A stretch of 12,793 nt of DNA from Candidatus Microgenomates bacterium (GCA_012797935.1 JAAZOC010000002.1:1-12793), one strand, 5' to 3'; positions 1-7,491 are shown, counted from the first letter of the stretch. Made by a program: numbers and translations. Notes: a model not told the origin generated them from the letters alone.

Positions 1-1
1 A

Positions 2-10
2 TGATATAAT
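2..10 (+). promoter_or_regulatory. Extended -10 promoter of the iscS operon, probably leaderless
   Basis: TG-A-TATAAT lies at 2-10, a perfect -10 hexamer (5-10) with the extended TG. Transcription would begin about 7 nt downstream, close to position 17, which is the A of the iscS ATG. The mRNA therefore seems to have no or almost no 5' leader. Any -35 box is outside the window. The same TGATATAAT string recurs before pspC (5444-5452), which supports a real promoter. Confidence 0.6.
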
Positions 11-16
11 AGACAC

Positions 17-1177
17 ATGACTTACTACTTTGACAATGCAGCTACAACAAAAATAAATACAAAAGTATTAGAAGAAATGATGCCATATCTTACAGAAAAA
101 TATGGCAATGCTTCTAGTATATATTCACTTGGTAGAGAAAGCAGAAAAGCTATAGATACAGCTAGAGACAAAGTAGCAAAAGCATTAAATGCAGAATCAA
201 AAGAGATATATTTTACCAACTCTGGTACAGAATCAGATAACTGGGCATTAAAAGGTATCGCATATGCGAATAAAGAAAAAGGAAAACATATCATAACATC
301 GAACATTGAACACCATGCAATTTTACACACATGTAAATATCTTGAGAAACAAGGTTTTGAAGTAACATACCTTCCAGTTAATGAGAATGGAATAGTAAAT
401 ATTGAAGATCTAAAAAATGCAATCAGAGAAGATACAATACTCATATCAGTTATGTTCGCAAACAATGAAATTGGCACTATTCAACCAATTAAAGAAATAG
501 GGGAGATAGCAAAAGAGAAAGATATTTACTTCCATACAGATGCAGTACAAGCAGTAGGGAATGTGGAGATTGATGTCAAAGATTTAAATATAGATCTTCT
601 CTCTCTTTCAGCACACAAATTAAATGGACCAAAAGGTATTGGTGTTCTGTATATAAAAGATGGAGTTAAGATAGACAATCTTTTACATGGTGGTAGCCAG
701 GAAAAAACTAGGAGACCAAGTACAGAAAATGTAGCTGGTATAGTTGGTTTAGGAATGGCAATTGAAATAGCTACAGAAAATATTCCACAGAAAGCTGAAT
801 ATTTAAAATCACTTAGACAGAAAACCATAGATGGACTTTTGCAAATACCAGATACAATACTAAATGGAGATCCAGAGAAGAGATTACCTGGTAATGTTAA
901 TGTCTGTTTTAAATATATTGAAGGTGAATCAATATTATTGATGCTAGACCAATTAGGTATATGTGCATCGAGTGGTTCTGCATGTACATCTGGATCACTA
1001 GAGCCATCACATGTTCTTCTTGCAATAGGGAGACCACATGAGATTGCACATGGTTCTCTAAGATTGAGTTTTTCTAAGGACAATACCGAAGAGGAAGTTG
1101 ATTTCCTTTTAGAGAAATTACCTCCCATTATCGAGAGGTTAAGAAAAATGTCACCGCTATATAATTCAAGTAAATAA
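17..1177 (+). CDS. iscS: Cysteine desulfurase, IscS/NifS family
   Basis: This is a PLP-dependent class V aminotransferase-fold enzyme that takes sulfur from L-cysteine, releasing alanine and leaving a persulfide for Fe-S cluster assembly and tRNA thiolation in the cytosol. At 386 aa it has the usual family length. It begins with the typical YFDNAATT motif. The PLP lysine is K201 in SAHKLNGPKG. The catalytic cysteine is C323 in the loop SSGSACTSGSLEPSHVL, which is typical of the group I (IscS/NifS) enzymes and unlike SufS. The ATG at 17 directly precedes the conserved N terminus, so the start is secure. It is first in an operon with iscU (4-nt gap) and mnmA, which suggests it feeds sulfur to both. 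No Shine-Dalgarno is visible and the promoter abuts the start. Confidence 0.96.
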   Translation: MTYYFDNAATTKINTKVLEEMMPYLTEKYGNASSIYSLGRESRKAIDTARDKVAKALNAESKEIYFTNSGTESDNWALKGIAYANKEKGKHIITSNIEHHAILHTCKYLEKQGFEVTYLPVNENGIVNIEDLKNAIREDTILISVMFANNEIGTIQPIKEIGEIAKEKDIYFHTDAVQAVGNVEIDVKDLNIDLLSLSAHKLNGPKGIGVLYIKDGVKIDNLLHGGSQEKTRRPSTENVAGIVGLGMAIEIATENIPQKAEYLKSLRQKTIDGLLQIPDTILNGDPEKRLPGNVNVCFKYIEGESILLMLDQLGICASSGSACTSGSLEPSHVLLAIGRPHEIAHGSLRLSFSKDNTEEEVDFLLEKLPPIIERLRKMSPLYNSSK

Positions 1178-1181
1178 AAAT

Positions 1182-1565
1182 ATGGAAGGATACAGTGAAA
1201 AAGTTATTGAGCACTTCATGAATCCAAGAAATGTTGGAGTATTAGAAGATGCAAATGGTATAGGAGAGGTTGGTAATCCAAGATGTGGAGATATCATGAA
1301 GATGTATATAAAAGTGGAAGATAACATCATAAAAGATATTAAATTTCAAACTTTTGGATGTGGTGCAGCAGTTGCTACTAGTAGTATGGTTACTGAAATG
1401 GTCAAAGGTAAGAGTCTGGATGAAGCATTAAAGATAACTAATCAACAAGTGGCAGAGGCATTAGATGGCCTACCTCCTTTAAAAATGCATTGTTCAAATT
1501 TAGCAGAGCAAGGTATAAAGGCAGCTATAGAAGATTTTAAGAAAAAGAATGGAACAGAAAAATAA
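1182..1565 (+). CDS. iscU: Fe-S cluster assembly scaffold protein, IscU/NifU N-terminal family
   Basis: IscU is the scaffold on which [2Fe-2S] clusters are built from sulfur supplied by the cysteine desulfurase. At 127 aa it is a normal single-domain IscU. The three cluster-ligand cysteines are C35 (in NPRCGD, followed by the conserved D37), C60 (in FGCGAA) and C104 (in MHCSNLA). LPPLK at residues 97-101 resembles the LPPVK site bound by the HscA chaperone, although no hscA/hscB is in the window. The gene starts 4 nt after the iscS stop, and its end overlaps the mnmA start by 17 nt, so the three genes are almost certainly cotranscribed. No Shine-Dalgarno is visible; the start context is A-rich. 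Confidence 0.95.
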   Translation: MEGYSEKVIEHFMNPRNVGVLEDANGIGEVGNPRCGDIMKMYIKVEDNIIKDIKFQTFGCGAAVATSSMVTEMVKGKSLDEALKITNQQVAEALDGLPPLKMHCSNLAEQGIKAAIEDFKKKNGTEK

Positions 1566-2619
1566 CAAGAAAGTAATGATTGGAATGAGTGGAGGAGTAG
1601 ATAGCTCTGTTTCAGCATATATATTAAAAAAACAAGGATATGATGTAACAGGAGTAACAATGCAGATATGGCAAGATGGTAAAGAAGATACAGATACATG
1701 CTGTTCTCTAACTGCAGTAGAAGATGCAAGAAGAGTTGCCAGTATACTAGGAATCCCTTACTATGTTCTGAACTTCAAAAGAGAATTTGATGAAAAAGTC
1801 ATAAAGTATTTCATATCAGAATATTTACAAGGTAGAACTCCAAATCCATGCATAGCTTGTAACAGATATGTAAAATTTGAAGAACTTCTTAACAAAGCAA
1901 TATCTATGAATATGGATTACATTGCTACTGGCCACTATGCAAAGGTAGAAAAGGTTGAAGATAGATACTTACTTAAAAAATCAGCAAGTAAAACTAAAGA
2001 TCAAACATATGTACTTTACAATCTAACACAAGACCAACTTTCCAAGGTTCTTTTTCCACTAGAAGGTTTAGAAAAAGAAGAAGTAAGAAGAATTGCTAAA
2101 GAATTAGGACTTTCTGTATACAACAAACCAGATAGCCAAGAGATATGTTTTGTAGAAGATAATGACTACAGCAAATTCATAGAAGAGAATTCTGATATAG
2201 ATGTAAAACCAGGAAATATTGTTGATACAAAAGGTAATATACTTGGTAAACATAATGGTATATTCAATTACACAATAGGACAAAGAAAAGGATTAGGCAT
2301 ACCTTCTAACAAAGCATTGTATGTAATTGAAATTGATATTGAAAAGAATGAGGTGGTAGTAGGAGATGATTCAGAAGGATATAGTTCAGAGTTAGTAGCA
2401 AAAGATATCAATTTAATATCAATAGATAGGTTAGAAAAGGAAATGAGAGTAGATGCAAAGATTAGATATGGGGCAAAAGAATCACCTGCAACAATTGCAC
2501 CATTAGAGGACGGAACTATACATGTACATTTCGATGTTCCACAGAGAGCAATTACTCCTGGGCAAGCAGTGGTATTCTACGATAAAGATGTGGTTGTAGG
2601 TGGTGGAATTATCTCCTAG
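1549..2619 (+). CDS. mnmA: tRNA-specific 2-thiouridylase MnmA
   Basis: MnmA activates U34 of the Lys, Glu and Gln tRNAs with ATP and replaces its C2 oxygen with sulfur (s2U34). At 356 aa it is close to the normal length. The PP-loop ATP-binding motif SGGVDSS is at residues 14-20. The two catalytic cysteines are C101 (in NPCIACNRYVKF) and C200 (in SQEICFVED). The C terminus ends in the usual TPGQAVVFYD...GGGIIS, so the protein is complete. The ATG overlaps the end of iscU by 17 nt, which implies translational coupling. No relay proteins of the Tus type are encoded nearby, so direct transfer from IscS to MnmA is likely (inference). Downstream and in the same frame, just after its TAG, lies a permease fragment. 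Confidence 0.96.
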   Translation: MEQKNNKKVMIGMSGGVDSSVSAYILKKQGYDVTGVTMQIWQDGKEDTDTCCSLTAVEDARRVASILGIPYYVLNFKREFDEKVIKYFISEYLQGRTPNPCIACNRYVKFEELLNKAISMNMDYIATGHYAKVEKVEDRYLLKKSASKTKDQTYVLYNLTQDQLSKVLFPLEGLEKEEVRRIAKELGLSVYNKPDSQEICFVEDNDYSKFIEENSDIDVKPGNIVDTKGNILGKHNGIFNYTIGQRKGLGIPSNKALYVIEIDIEKNEVVVGDDSEGYSSELVAKDINLISIDRLEKEMRVDAKIRYGAKESPATIAPLEDGTIHVHFDVPQRAITPGQAVVFYDKDVVVGGGIIS

Positions 2620-2901
2620 AATTTATTGATTGAAGTATTTGTTACCAAATCCATGGCACTTGGACTTTGGGGCGGAATAATAGGATTCCTTGGAGGATTT
2701 ATAGCAGGGAAATTGATAGGATTAGTACTATCTTTTTTTTCAATATTTAAAGGTCAAGGAATTATTGATATTACAAATCTTCCATTTGTATTTGTCCTCT
2801 TCATAATCATGCTCTCTTTAACAGTAGAAGTATTAACAGGAATATTCCCTGCAAAAAGAGCTACAAGTATTTCAGCATTAGACGCATTAAGATACGAGTA
2901 A
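2620..2901 (+). pseudogene. C-terminal remnant of a MacB/FtsX-type ABC permease
   Basis: Only the last 90-odd residues of a permease can be read. They include a glycine-rich membrane segment (GLWGGIIGFLGGFIAGKLIG), a second hydrophobic segment (FVFVLFIIMLSLTVEVLTGI) and the family's ending, FPAKRATSISALDALRYE. That ending matches the PAxRAxxxxPxxALRYE tail of MacB/FtsX permeases, which are normally about 400 aa. The homology seems to start immediately after the mnmA TAG (2617-2619), in the same frame, so the rest of the permease has been deleted. A TTG at 2626 could in principle start a 91-aa membrane peptide, but there is no Shine-Dalgarno. I regard it as decayed; expression as a small protein cannot be excluded. 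Confidence 0.7.
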
Positions 2902-2907
2902 TCTCTC

Positions 2908-2936
2908 TTGCAAAACTTCACCTACATATATACAAT
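2908..2936 (+). promoter_or_regulatory. Promoter of the tspO-like/deacetylase pair
   Basis: A -35-like TTGCAA (2908-2913, 4 of 6 consensus bases) is followed after exactly 17 nt by TACAAT (2931-2936, 5 of 6). The expected transcription start is about 2943, some 20 nt before the preferred ATG at 2964. It lies in the gap behind the permease remnant. Confidence 0.5.
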
Positions 2937-2963
2937 TAATTAATAACTTAATTGCCTAAAGTT

Positions 2964-3704
2964 ATGTTAAAAAAATATATACTTCAGATTGTGGTTTTGC
3001 TTTCAATATTAGTAACAATACTAATAAATTCTTTAGCTAACATATTACCAATTAATGGATATACAACAGGTGAACTCTCCGATGATATCCCAATATTCTT
3101 TGTACCTGCAGGATATGTATTTGCAATCTGGGGATTAATATATGTATCACAAATCTTCTATGCAATATATACATTTTTTAACTACAGCGAAACAGACAAA
3201 AAAATCTTTCCATACATATTGATTACTTGTGTTGCAAACTGTTCTTGGATTCTACTTTGGCACTACAAACATGTATCACTAAGTGTACTTGCTATGATTG
3301 TACTTCTTCTTTCATTGATTTTGATATATCAAAAAGTTTCAAAAAATGGATATCCATTGATTAAAAGCTTCATGTTTAGACTCTACCTAGGTTGGGTATC
3401 AGTAGCATCAATTGCAAATATAGCAGCAACTCTCTCATTAACTACATGGGATAGATTTGGAATAAGAGAAGAGATGTGGTCAGCAGGAATGATAGGAGTG
3501 GCAACGATCCTAGCTTTACTTACACTCAATATTAAAAAAGACTACATATATCCATTAGTCATAATATGGGCAGTAGTTGGTATATTAGTGAAATTCTTCA
3601 ACACCTCAGATCTAGTTGCAGGAGCATCAGTAGTATCAATCATAGTAATATTGGGAAGTATATTTACAAAAATATATACATCTAAATATAGGAAAGAAGA
3701 ATAA
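2964..3704 (+). CDS. TspO/MBR-like tryptophan-rich membrane protein
   Basis: This is a polytopic membrane protein of about 246 aa with roughly seven hydrophobic segments. The stretch NILPINGYTTGELSDDI followed by PAGYVFAIWGLIYV is the hallmark of the larger bacterial 'tryptophan-rich sensory protein' branch related to TspO/MBR, which binds tetrapyrroles or other hydrophobic ligands. Tryptophans occur in FAIWGLIY, CSWILLWHY, TTWDRFG and EEMWSAG. I chose the ATG at 2964, which gives MLKKYILQ. An in-frame TTG at 2952 would add MPKV and is the main alternative. It has its own promoter, and its last 17 nt overlap the proposed start of the deacetylase, so the two are probably coupled. The ligand is unknown; family assignment is likely, function uncertain. 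Confidence 0.75.
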   Translation: MLKKYILQIVVLLSILVTILINSLANILPINGYTTGELSDDIPIFFVPAGYVFAIWGLIYVSQIFYAIYTFFNYSETDKKIFPYILITCVANCSWILLWHYKHVSLSVLAMIVLLLSLILIYQKVSKNGYPLIKSFMFRLYLGWVSVASIANIAATLSLTTWDRFGIREEMWSAGMIGVATILALLTLNIKKDYIYPLVIIWAVVGILVKFFNTSDLVAGASVVSIIVILGSIFTKIYTSKYRKEE

Positions 3705-5442
3705 ATCAAAAAAGAGATTTCCTTACTTCATCTTCCCAATTGCAATCCTTGGTGTTGTAGTATTCACATTTTTCTCATACATATATACAGTAAAAAACTT
3801 CACTTTCGAATTCTCAAGCAACCAAAATTATGAGCAATTACAAGCACCAACAAATGAATCTACAGATCAAAGAGATTTTGATATCCTCCCAAATAACTAC
3901 GGAGCCACATTACAAAGTCTAAATATATCATTAGAAAATAAAAATAGAGTAGAGCTACTAAGATACGGTCAAACAGTAATAGAGAATCAAGGGTTAGATT
4001 ACACATTCATATTGGAACACAGCAATCCTTTGTTGATTACAAGAGAAATGTACTTTGAATACCTAGAAGCAAAAGATCAAGAACTTTCAAAACAAATAAT
4101 CAATAATGAACTACTACCAAAACTAAAATCAATCCTTCATTCTTCAAATACTTTCTTCTCCCTCCTTACTGTTTTAGACAAGAACAAAGATTTACAAAAC
4201 ACATGGGATACAGTTCTTGATTCAATAGTACTTTTAAATCAAAACAAATATGTAGAAGCAAGTGAAAAGATTTCAAATATGAGTGAAACAGAAAAGAAAT
4301 TCTTCTCACTCTCAATATCAATAACAAATAAGAAGGAAGAGTATCAGTACATAGAAGATCTTGATTCAATAATAATCAAAAGCTATAAAGAAGAATCAAA
4401 AGACAATTCTACAGAAGAAAACAAACACCAAGAAATATATATAGAAGATGTTGAGAGTCTAAAAAACAAATACACAGATATACTGAAAGAGAAGAAAAAA
4501 AATATTCCAATTGGAGATACTGTAAGAGAAAAACTTAATACCTTAGAAAACAATGTATCTGAGATAAACCTTGAAGATGTATATGCAACAATATACAAAC
4601 AATATGCAGGAGAACAAATACAGAATCTTAAGATACTCTTGAAAATTATTACAAAAGATAACAAAGATATACTTACAATATCACCATATATACAAACAGG
4701 GGAAAACACTAAAAATGTAAATAATAATAATTTTAACGAATCCTATGATACAAAACCAATATTGCAAGCAACAAATACCGTTAGAATACCTGTATTAATG
4801 TATCACCAAATAGCAGAAGCTCCAAAAGGTAGTAGCAAATTCAAGAAAGGTTTGTATGTATCACCACAGATGTTTGAGAAACAAATTGCATACTTAACTA
4901 AAATGAATTACAAGACAGTATCATCAAAAGAGTTTAGTGAGATACTTGCTTCTGGGAAAAATCCTTCTCAAAAGACAGTAATGCTAACCTTCGATGATGG
5001 AACAAGTTCTCATTACACACAAGCATACCCAATATTGAAAAAATATGGACAAACAGGAGTCTTCTTTGTACCTTCATCAAGAACTTCAATATCATCAGAC
5101 CAACTAAAAGAAATGGCTCTTAACGGTATGAGTATAGACTCACACAGCTCTACACATCCAAATTTAGCTCAAATAACTGATAAAAAGAAACTCGTTTCAG
5201 AAATAGCTGGAAGTAAATCCTCATTGCAAGCTAGAACAGGTAAAACAGTATATGCAATTGCATATCCAGGATGTGTAGCAAATGATGAAGCTTTTAATAC
5301 TGTTGCATCAAGTGGATATGTATTAGGCTTTTCTTGTGGCAAGAAAATAGACCACTATCCATCAAATAAATACTCAATATCTAGAGTCCATGTATTCAAC
5401 GATATGGAATCCTTCGTGAACTTGTTGTCAGGAAAAAACTAA
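3688..5442 (+). CDS. Membrane-anchored polysaccharide deacetylase (NodB domain) with a long helical extension
   Basis: The C-terminal third is a NodB-type (carbohydrate esterase 4) domain that removes N-acetyl groups from a surface polysaccharide or peptidoglycan. It has VRIPVLMYHQ from residue 365, the metal/catalytic TFDDG at 434-438, HSSTHP with metal-ligand histidines H486 and H490, and AYPGC at 525-529. Between the anchor and the domain are about 320 Lys/Glu/Asn-rich, probably helical residues that I do not recognise. The first canonical start in frame is TTG at 4012, but the frame is open and clearly coding upstream. It encodes a basic start (KKNKSKKRFP) and a membrane anchor (FPIAILGVVVFTFFSY), followed by an extracytoplasmic stretch. 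No ATG, GTG or TTG exists between the stop at 3646 and 4012. I propose the ATA at 3688, which overlaps the tspO stop by 17 nt. The start is uncertain; the domain call is firm. Confidence 0.85.
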   Translation: MGKKNKSKKRFPYFIFPIAILGVVVFTFFSYIYTVKNFTFEFSSNQNYEQLQAPTNESTDQRDFDILPNNYGATLQSLNISLENKNRVELLRYGQTVIENQGLDYTFILEHSNPLLITREMYFEYLEAKDQELSKQIINNELLPKLKSILHSSNTFFSLLTVLDKNKDLQNTWDTVLDSIVLLNQNKYVEASEKISNMSETEKKFFSLSISITNKKEEYQYIEDLDSIIIKSYKEESKDNSTEENKHQEIYIEDVESLKNKYTDILKEKKKNIPIGDTVREKLNTLENNVSEINLEDVYATIYKQYAGEQIQNLKILLKIITKDNKDILTISPYIQTGENTKNVNNNNFNESYDTKPILQATNTVRIPVLMYHQIAEAPKGSSKFKKGLYVSPQMFEKQIAYLTKMNYKTVSSKEFSEILASGKNPSQKTVMLTFDDGTSSHYTQAYPILKKYGQTGVFFVPSSRTSISSDQLKEMALNGMSIDSHSSTHPNLAQITDKKKLVSEIAGSKSSLQARTGKTVYAIAYPGCVANDEAFNTVASSGYVLGFSCGKKIDHYPSNKYSISRVHVFNDMESFVNLLSGKN

Positions 5443-5452
5443 ATGATATAAT
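5425..5452 (+). promoter_or_regulatory. Strong promoter of the pspC-toastrack-liaF cassette
   Basis: TTGTCA (5425-5430, 5 of 6 consensus bases), a 16-nt spacer, then extended TG-A-TATAAT (TG 5444-5445, perfect -10 at 5447-5452). The -35 lies inside the end of the deacetylase gene. Transcription should start near 5459, giving a leader of about 24 nt without a Shine-Dalgarno. This is the best consensus promoter in the window. Confidence 0.7.
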
Positions 5453-5482
5453 CAAAATAGATAATCTTAAATAACTAAATAA

Positions 5483-5788
5483 ATGAAAAAATTACTTTAC
5501 AGATCAGAGAAAAACAAAATCATCGGTGGTGTTTGTGGAGGACTTGGAGAATACTTCAATATAGATCCTTCAATTGTAAGAATAGTGTTTGCATTAGCAT
5601 TCTTCACAGAAGGATTTGGTCTTTTACTCTATGTAATCCTTTGGATAATACTTCCTTCTTACTCAAGTATTGATAAAGATTCTACAGATGTAATAAATGA
5701 GAACAAAGAAGAAATAAAAGCAACTGTCGTAAAAACTGCAAAAGGGTTAAGAACAGAAATCAAATCTGATAGTAAGAAAAGTAAATAA
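5483..5788 (+). CDS. PspC-domain membrane protein
   Basis: This 101-aa protein is a single PspC domain. The N terminus KKLLYRSEKNKIIGGVCGG leads into LGEYFNIDPSIVRI and then one membrane segment, roughly residues 33-57 (ALAFFTEGFGLLLYVILWIILP). The pattern 'sGVCGGLaeyf..dp..vRi.f' is the family signature. A charged tail of about 40 residues (Lys/Glu/Asp-rich) follows and probably faces the cytoplasm. PspC proteins sense or signal membrane stress in phage-shock and Lia-type systems. The gene is first in a unit with two LiaI/LiaF-type proteins and has its own strong promoter. No PspA, PspF or LiaRS is in the window, so any regulatory partner is elsewhere or absent. Confidence 0.9.
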   Translation: MKKLLYRSEKNKIIGGVCGGLGEYFNIDPSIVRIVFALAFFTEGFGLLLYVILWIILPSYSSIDKDSTDVINENKEEIKATVVKTAKGLRTEIKSDSKKSK

Positions 5789-5796
5789 TTTTTTAA
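5782..5796 (+). repeat. 15-nt identical junction sequence, copy 1 (pspC/toastrack)
   Basis: TAAATAATTTTTTAA spans the pspC stop and the start of the gap before the toastrack gene. An identical copy lies at the toastrack/liaF junction (6784-6798). Confidence 0.6.
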
Positions 5797-5806
5797 TTTA
5801 GTAAGT

Positions 5807-6790
5807 ATGAAAGAAGATAGAGATTTTGGAGGTGCAATACTCTTAATTACAATAGGAGTAGTATTCCTTCTCAACACAACTGGTGTATTAGGATGGGGTA
5901 TTTGGCCATCAATATTGGAATTTTGGCCAGTGATCTTAGTGCTTTGGGGTATTAAGTTAATTATTGGAGATTCTTTAATTGCAAATATCGTTATGGGAGT
6001 CGTATCCTTAATTGTTTACACAGGTATCATTGTTTTAGCATATGTTGGATACACACAAAACAATATTCCATTCTTGTCAGATGATATGAATGAAAGAATA
6101 AAACAACCAATATTTCAAACATTCAATGGAGAATACAAAGAAGAAGATATGAAGATAGAAGCAAGCAAATATGAAAATATTGAAACTAGAAATATAGATA
6201 TAAATGTTGGTGCATCAGAGTTTACATTAAAAGACAGTGCAGAATCTGAAGATTACATATCTCTTCATTCAAAATATGTTGATAATCATGTAGAACCTGA
6301 ATTGGAGTCTTCAAACAAAGATAAAGAACTTAACATTGAATTTTCAACAAAATCTCCAAACAACCTTTTCTTCTTCAGAAATGTAACTCCAATGTTTAAT
6401 TTAGAAATTGGTAAAGCATCATTGTTAACAAATTTAAATATTCAACTAGGAGCTGGAGATGGTACAGTATCATTAGAAAATGTTGCTTTGAATAGTGTAA
6501 ATGCAAAGGTTGGTGCCGGAGATTTAGAAATGTCTTTACTCAAAAATTCAGTTCCAAAGAAAATGTTAATTGAGATAGGAGCAGCAAATATGGACCTTAC
6601 AATTCCAAAAGAGACAGGATTCTCTGTTGAATATAAGGTTGGAGTTGGAGATTTGAATATTGATGATGAATCATTAGTTACATTTGCAAGTAACAATACA
6701 TATAAATCATCTAACTTTGATACAGCAACTTCAAAGATAGAGATAGTTGCAAATGTTGGAGCTGGTTCTTTAAATATATCTACTAAATAA
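5807..6790 (+). CDS. LiaI/LiaF-like membrane protein with toastrack-like repeat domain
   Basis: This 327-aa protein has three N-terminal membrane segments (about 9-29, 32-53, 57-82) with the Trp-Pro pattern of LiaI-LiaF-like regions (WGIWPSILEFWPVILVLWGI). A linker leads to an extracytoplasmic beta-rich region built from repeats of the type VGAGDLxxxL: near residues 132, 213, 234, 256, 277 and 316. Four consecutive copies are spaced 21, 22 and 21 residues apart (glycines 215, 236, 258, 279), as expected for a beta-solenoid. This fits the toastrack (DUF4097/LiaF-C-like) class found with PspC in envelope-stress modules. The gene starts 18 nt after the pspC stop and is followed 17 nt later by liaF, so it is cotranscribed. 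Ligand and signal are unknown. Confidence 0.8.
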   Translation: MKEDRDFGGAILLITIGVVFLLNTTGVLGWGIWPSILEFWPVILVLWGIKLIIGDSLIANIVMGVVSLIVYTGIIVLAYVGYTQNNIPFLSDDMNERIKQPIFQTFNGEYKEEDMKIEASKYENIETRNIDINVGASEFTLKDSAESEDYISLHSKYVDNHVEPELESSNKDKELNIEFSTKSPNNLFFFRNVTPMFNLEIGKASLLTNLNIQLGAGDGTVSLENVALNSVNAKVGAGDLEMSLLKNSVPKKMLIEIGAANMDLTIPKETGFSVEYKVGVGDLNIDDESLVTFASNNTYKSSNFDTATSKIEIVANVGAGSLNISTK

Positions 6791-6798
6791 TTTTTTAA
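6784..6798 (+). repeat. 15-nt identical junction sequence, copy 2 (toastrack/liaF)
   Basis: This is the same TAAATAATTTTTTAA as at 5782-5796, in the same position relative to the stop codon. The genes after both copies begin with related LiaI/LiaF-like membrane regions, so the junction may have been duplicated with the gene. Confidence 0.6.
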
Positions 6799-6807
6799 AA
6801 TAAAAAG

Positions 6808-7479
6808 ATGGGAAATAACAGTGGTAAAGTAATCTTTGGAACAATATTAATTGCTCTAGGAGGTCTTCTCTTAATTGATAAGATTGGATTCTTAAGTTTT
6901 GATGTTTGGACATCAATATGGACATATTGGCCATTAATCTTGGTATTAATTGGTATTAAGCTTTTTGTAGAAGGAAAAACATCGGGAGGAATAATATTAA
7001 CAACATTTGGTACGGTCTTACTTTTGACAAACATATTTGACTGGAACTTCTTTGCAATTCTCTGGCCATTAGCAATAATTGCAATTGGTGTCTCCATAAT
7101 ATTCAAGCAAGAGAAATCTACTGTAAATACATCTGAAGTAGAATCAGATGAAAACAGAGTAGATGACACAGCACTTTTTTGGGGAATTGAGAAAAGATTA
7201 ACTTCAAAAGAATTTAAAGGTGGAGAAATAAATGCAATATTTGGTGGATATGAATTAGATCTTAGAGATGTAAAAGTATCAAAAGAAGGAGCAACATTAA
7301 GTGTAAATGCAATATTTGGTGGAGCAGAAGTAACAGTTCCAAAAGATTGTAGAGTAGTAACAAACGGAACAGGTATATTTGGTGGATGGAGTCCTGAGAT
7401 AAAAGCAAATGATGTAAAAGAACCAGTATTAAAGATTACAGGAAGTGCAATCTTTGGTGGAGTAGAGATCAAAGGATAG
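6808..7479 (+). CDS. LiaF-like envelope stress protein
   Basis: This 223-aa protein has four predicted N-terminal membrane segments (about 8-28, 36-57, 62-82, 84-103). The second has the same Trp-Pro pattern (WTYWPLILVLIGIK) as its neighbour. Its C-terminal domain carries four IFGG turns, at residues 144-147, 169-172, 190-193 and 215-218, in contexts such as NAIFGGYELDL and NAIFGGAEVTV. This is the signature of the 'cell wall-active antibiotics response' LiaF C-terminal domain. In Firmicutes LiaF restrains the LiaS histidine kinase, but no kinase or response regulator is present here. It is the last gene of the PspC-toastrack-LiaF unit, and the next gene has its own promoter. Membership of the family is clear; its partner is unknown. 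Confidence 0.85.
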   Translation: MGNNSGKVIFGTILIALGGLLLIDKIGFLSFDVWTSIWTYWPLILVLIGIKLFVEGKTSGGIILTTFGTVLLLTNIFDWNFFAILWPLAIIAIGVSIIFKQEKSTVNTSEVESDENRVDDTALFWGIEKRLTSKEFKGGEINAIFGGYELDLRDVKVSKEGATLSVNAIFGGAEVTVPKDCRVVTNGTGIFGGWSPEIKANDVKEPVLKITGSAIFGGVEIKG

Positions 7480-7482
7480 AAA

Positions 7483-7491
7483 TGATATATT
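7483..7491 (+). promoter_or_regulatory. Extended -10 promoter of the RuBisCO gene
   Basis: TG-A-TATATT lies just behind the liaF stop (TG 7483-7484, -10 hexamer 7486-7491, 5 of 6 consensus bases). No good -35 is visible, as is usual for extended -10 promoters. Predicted start is about 7498, giving a leader of about 24 nt to the ATG at 7522. Confidence 0.45.
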
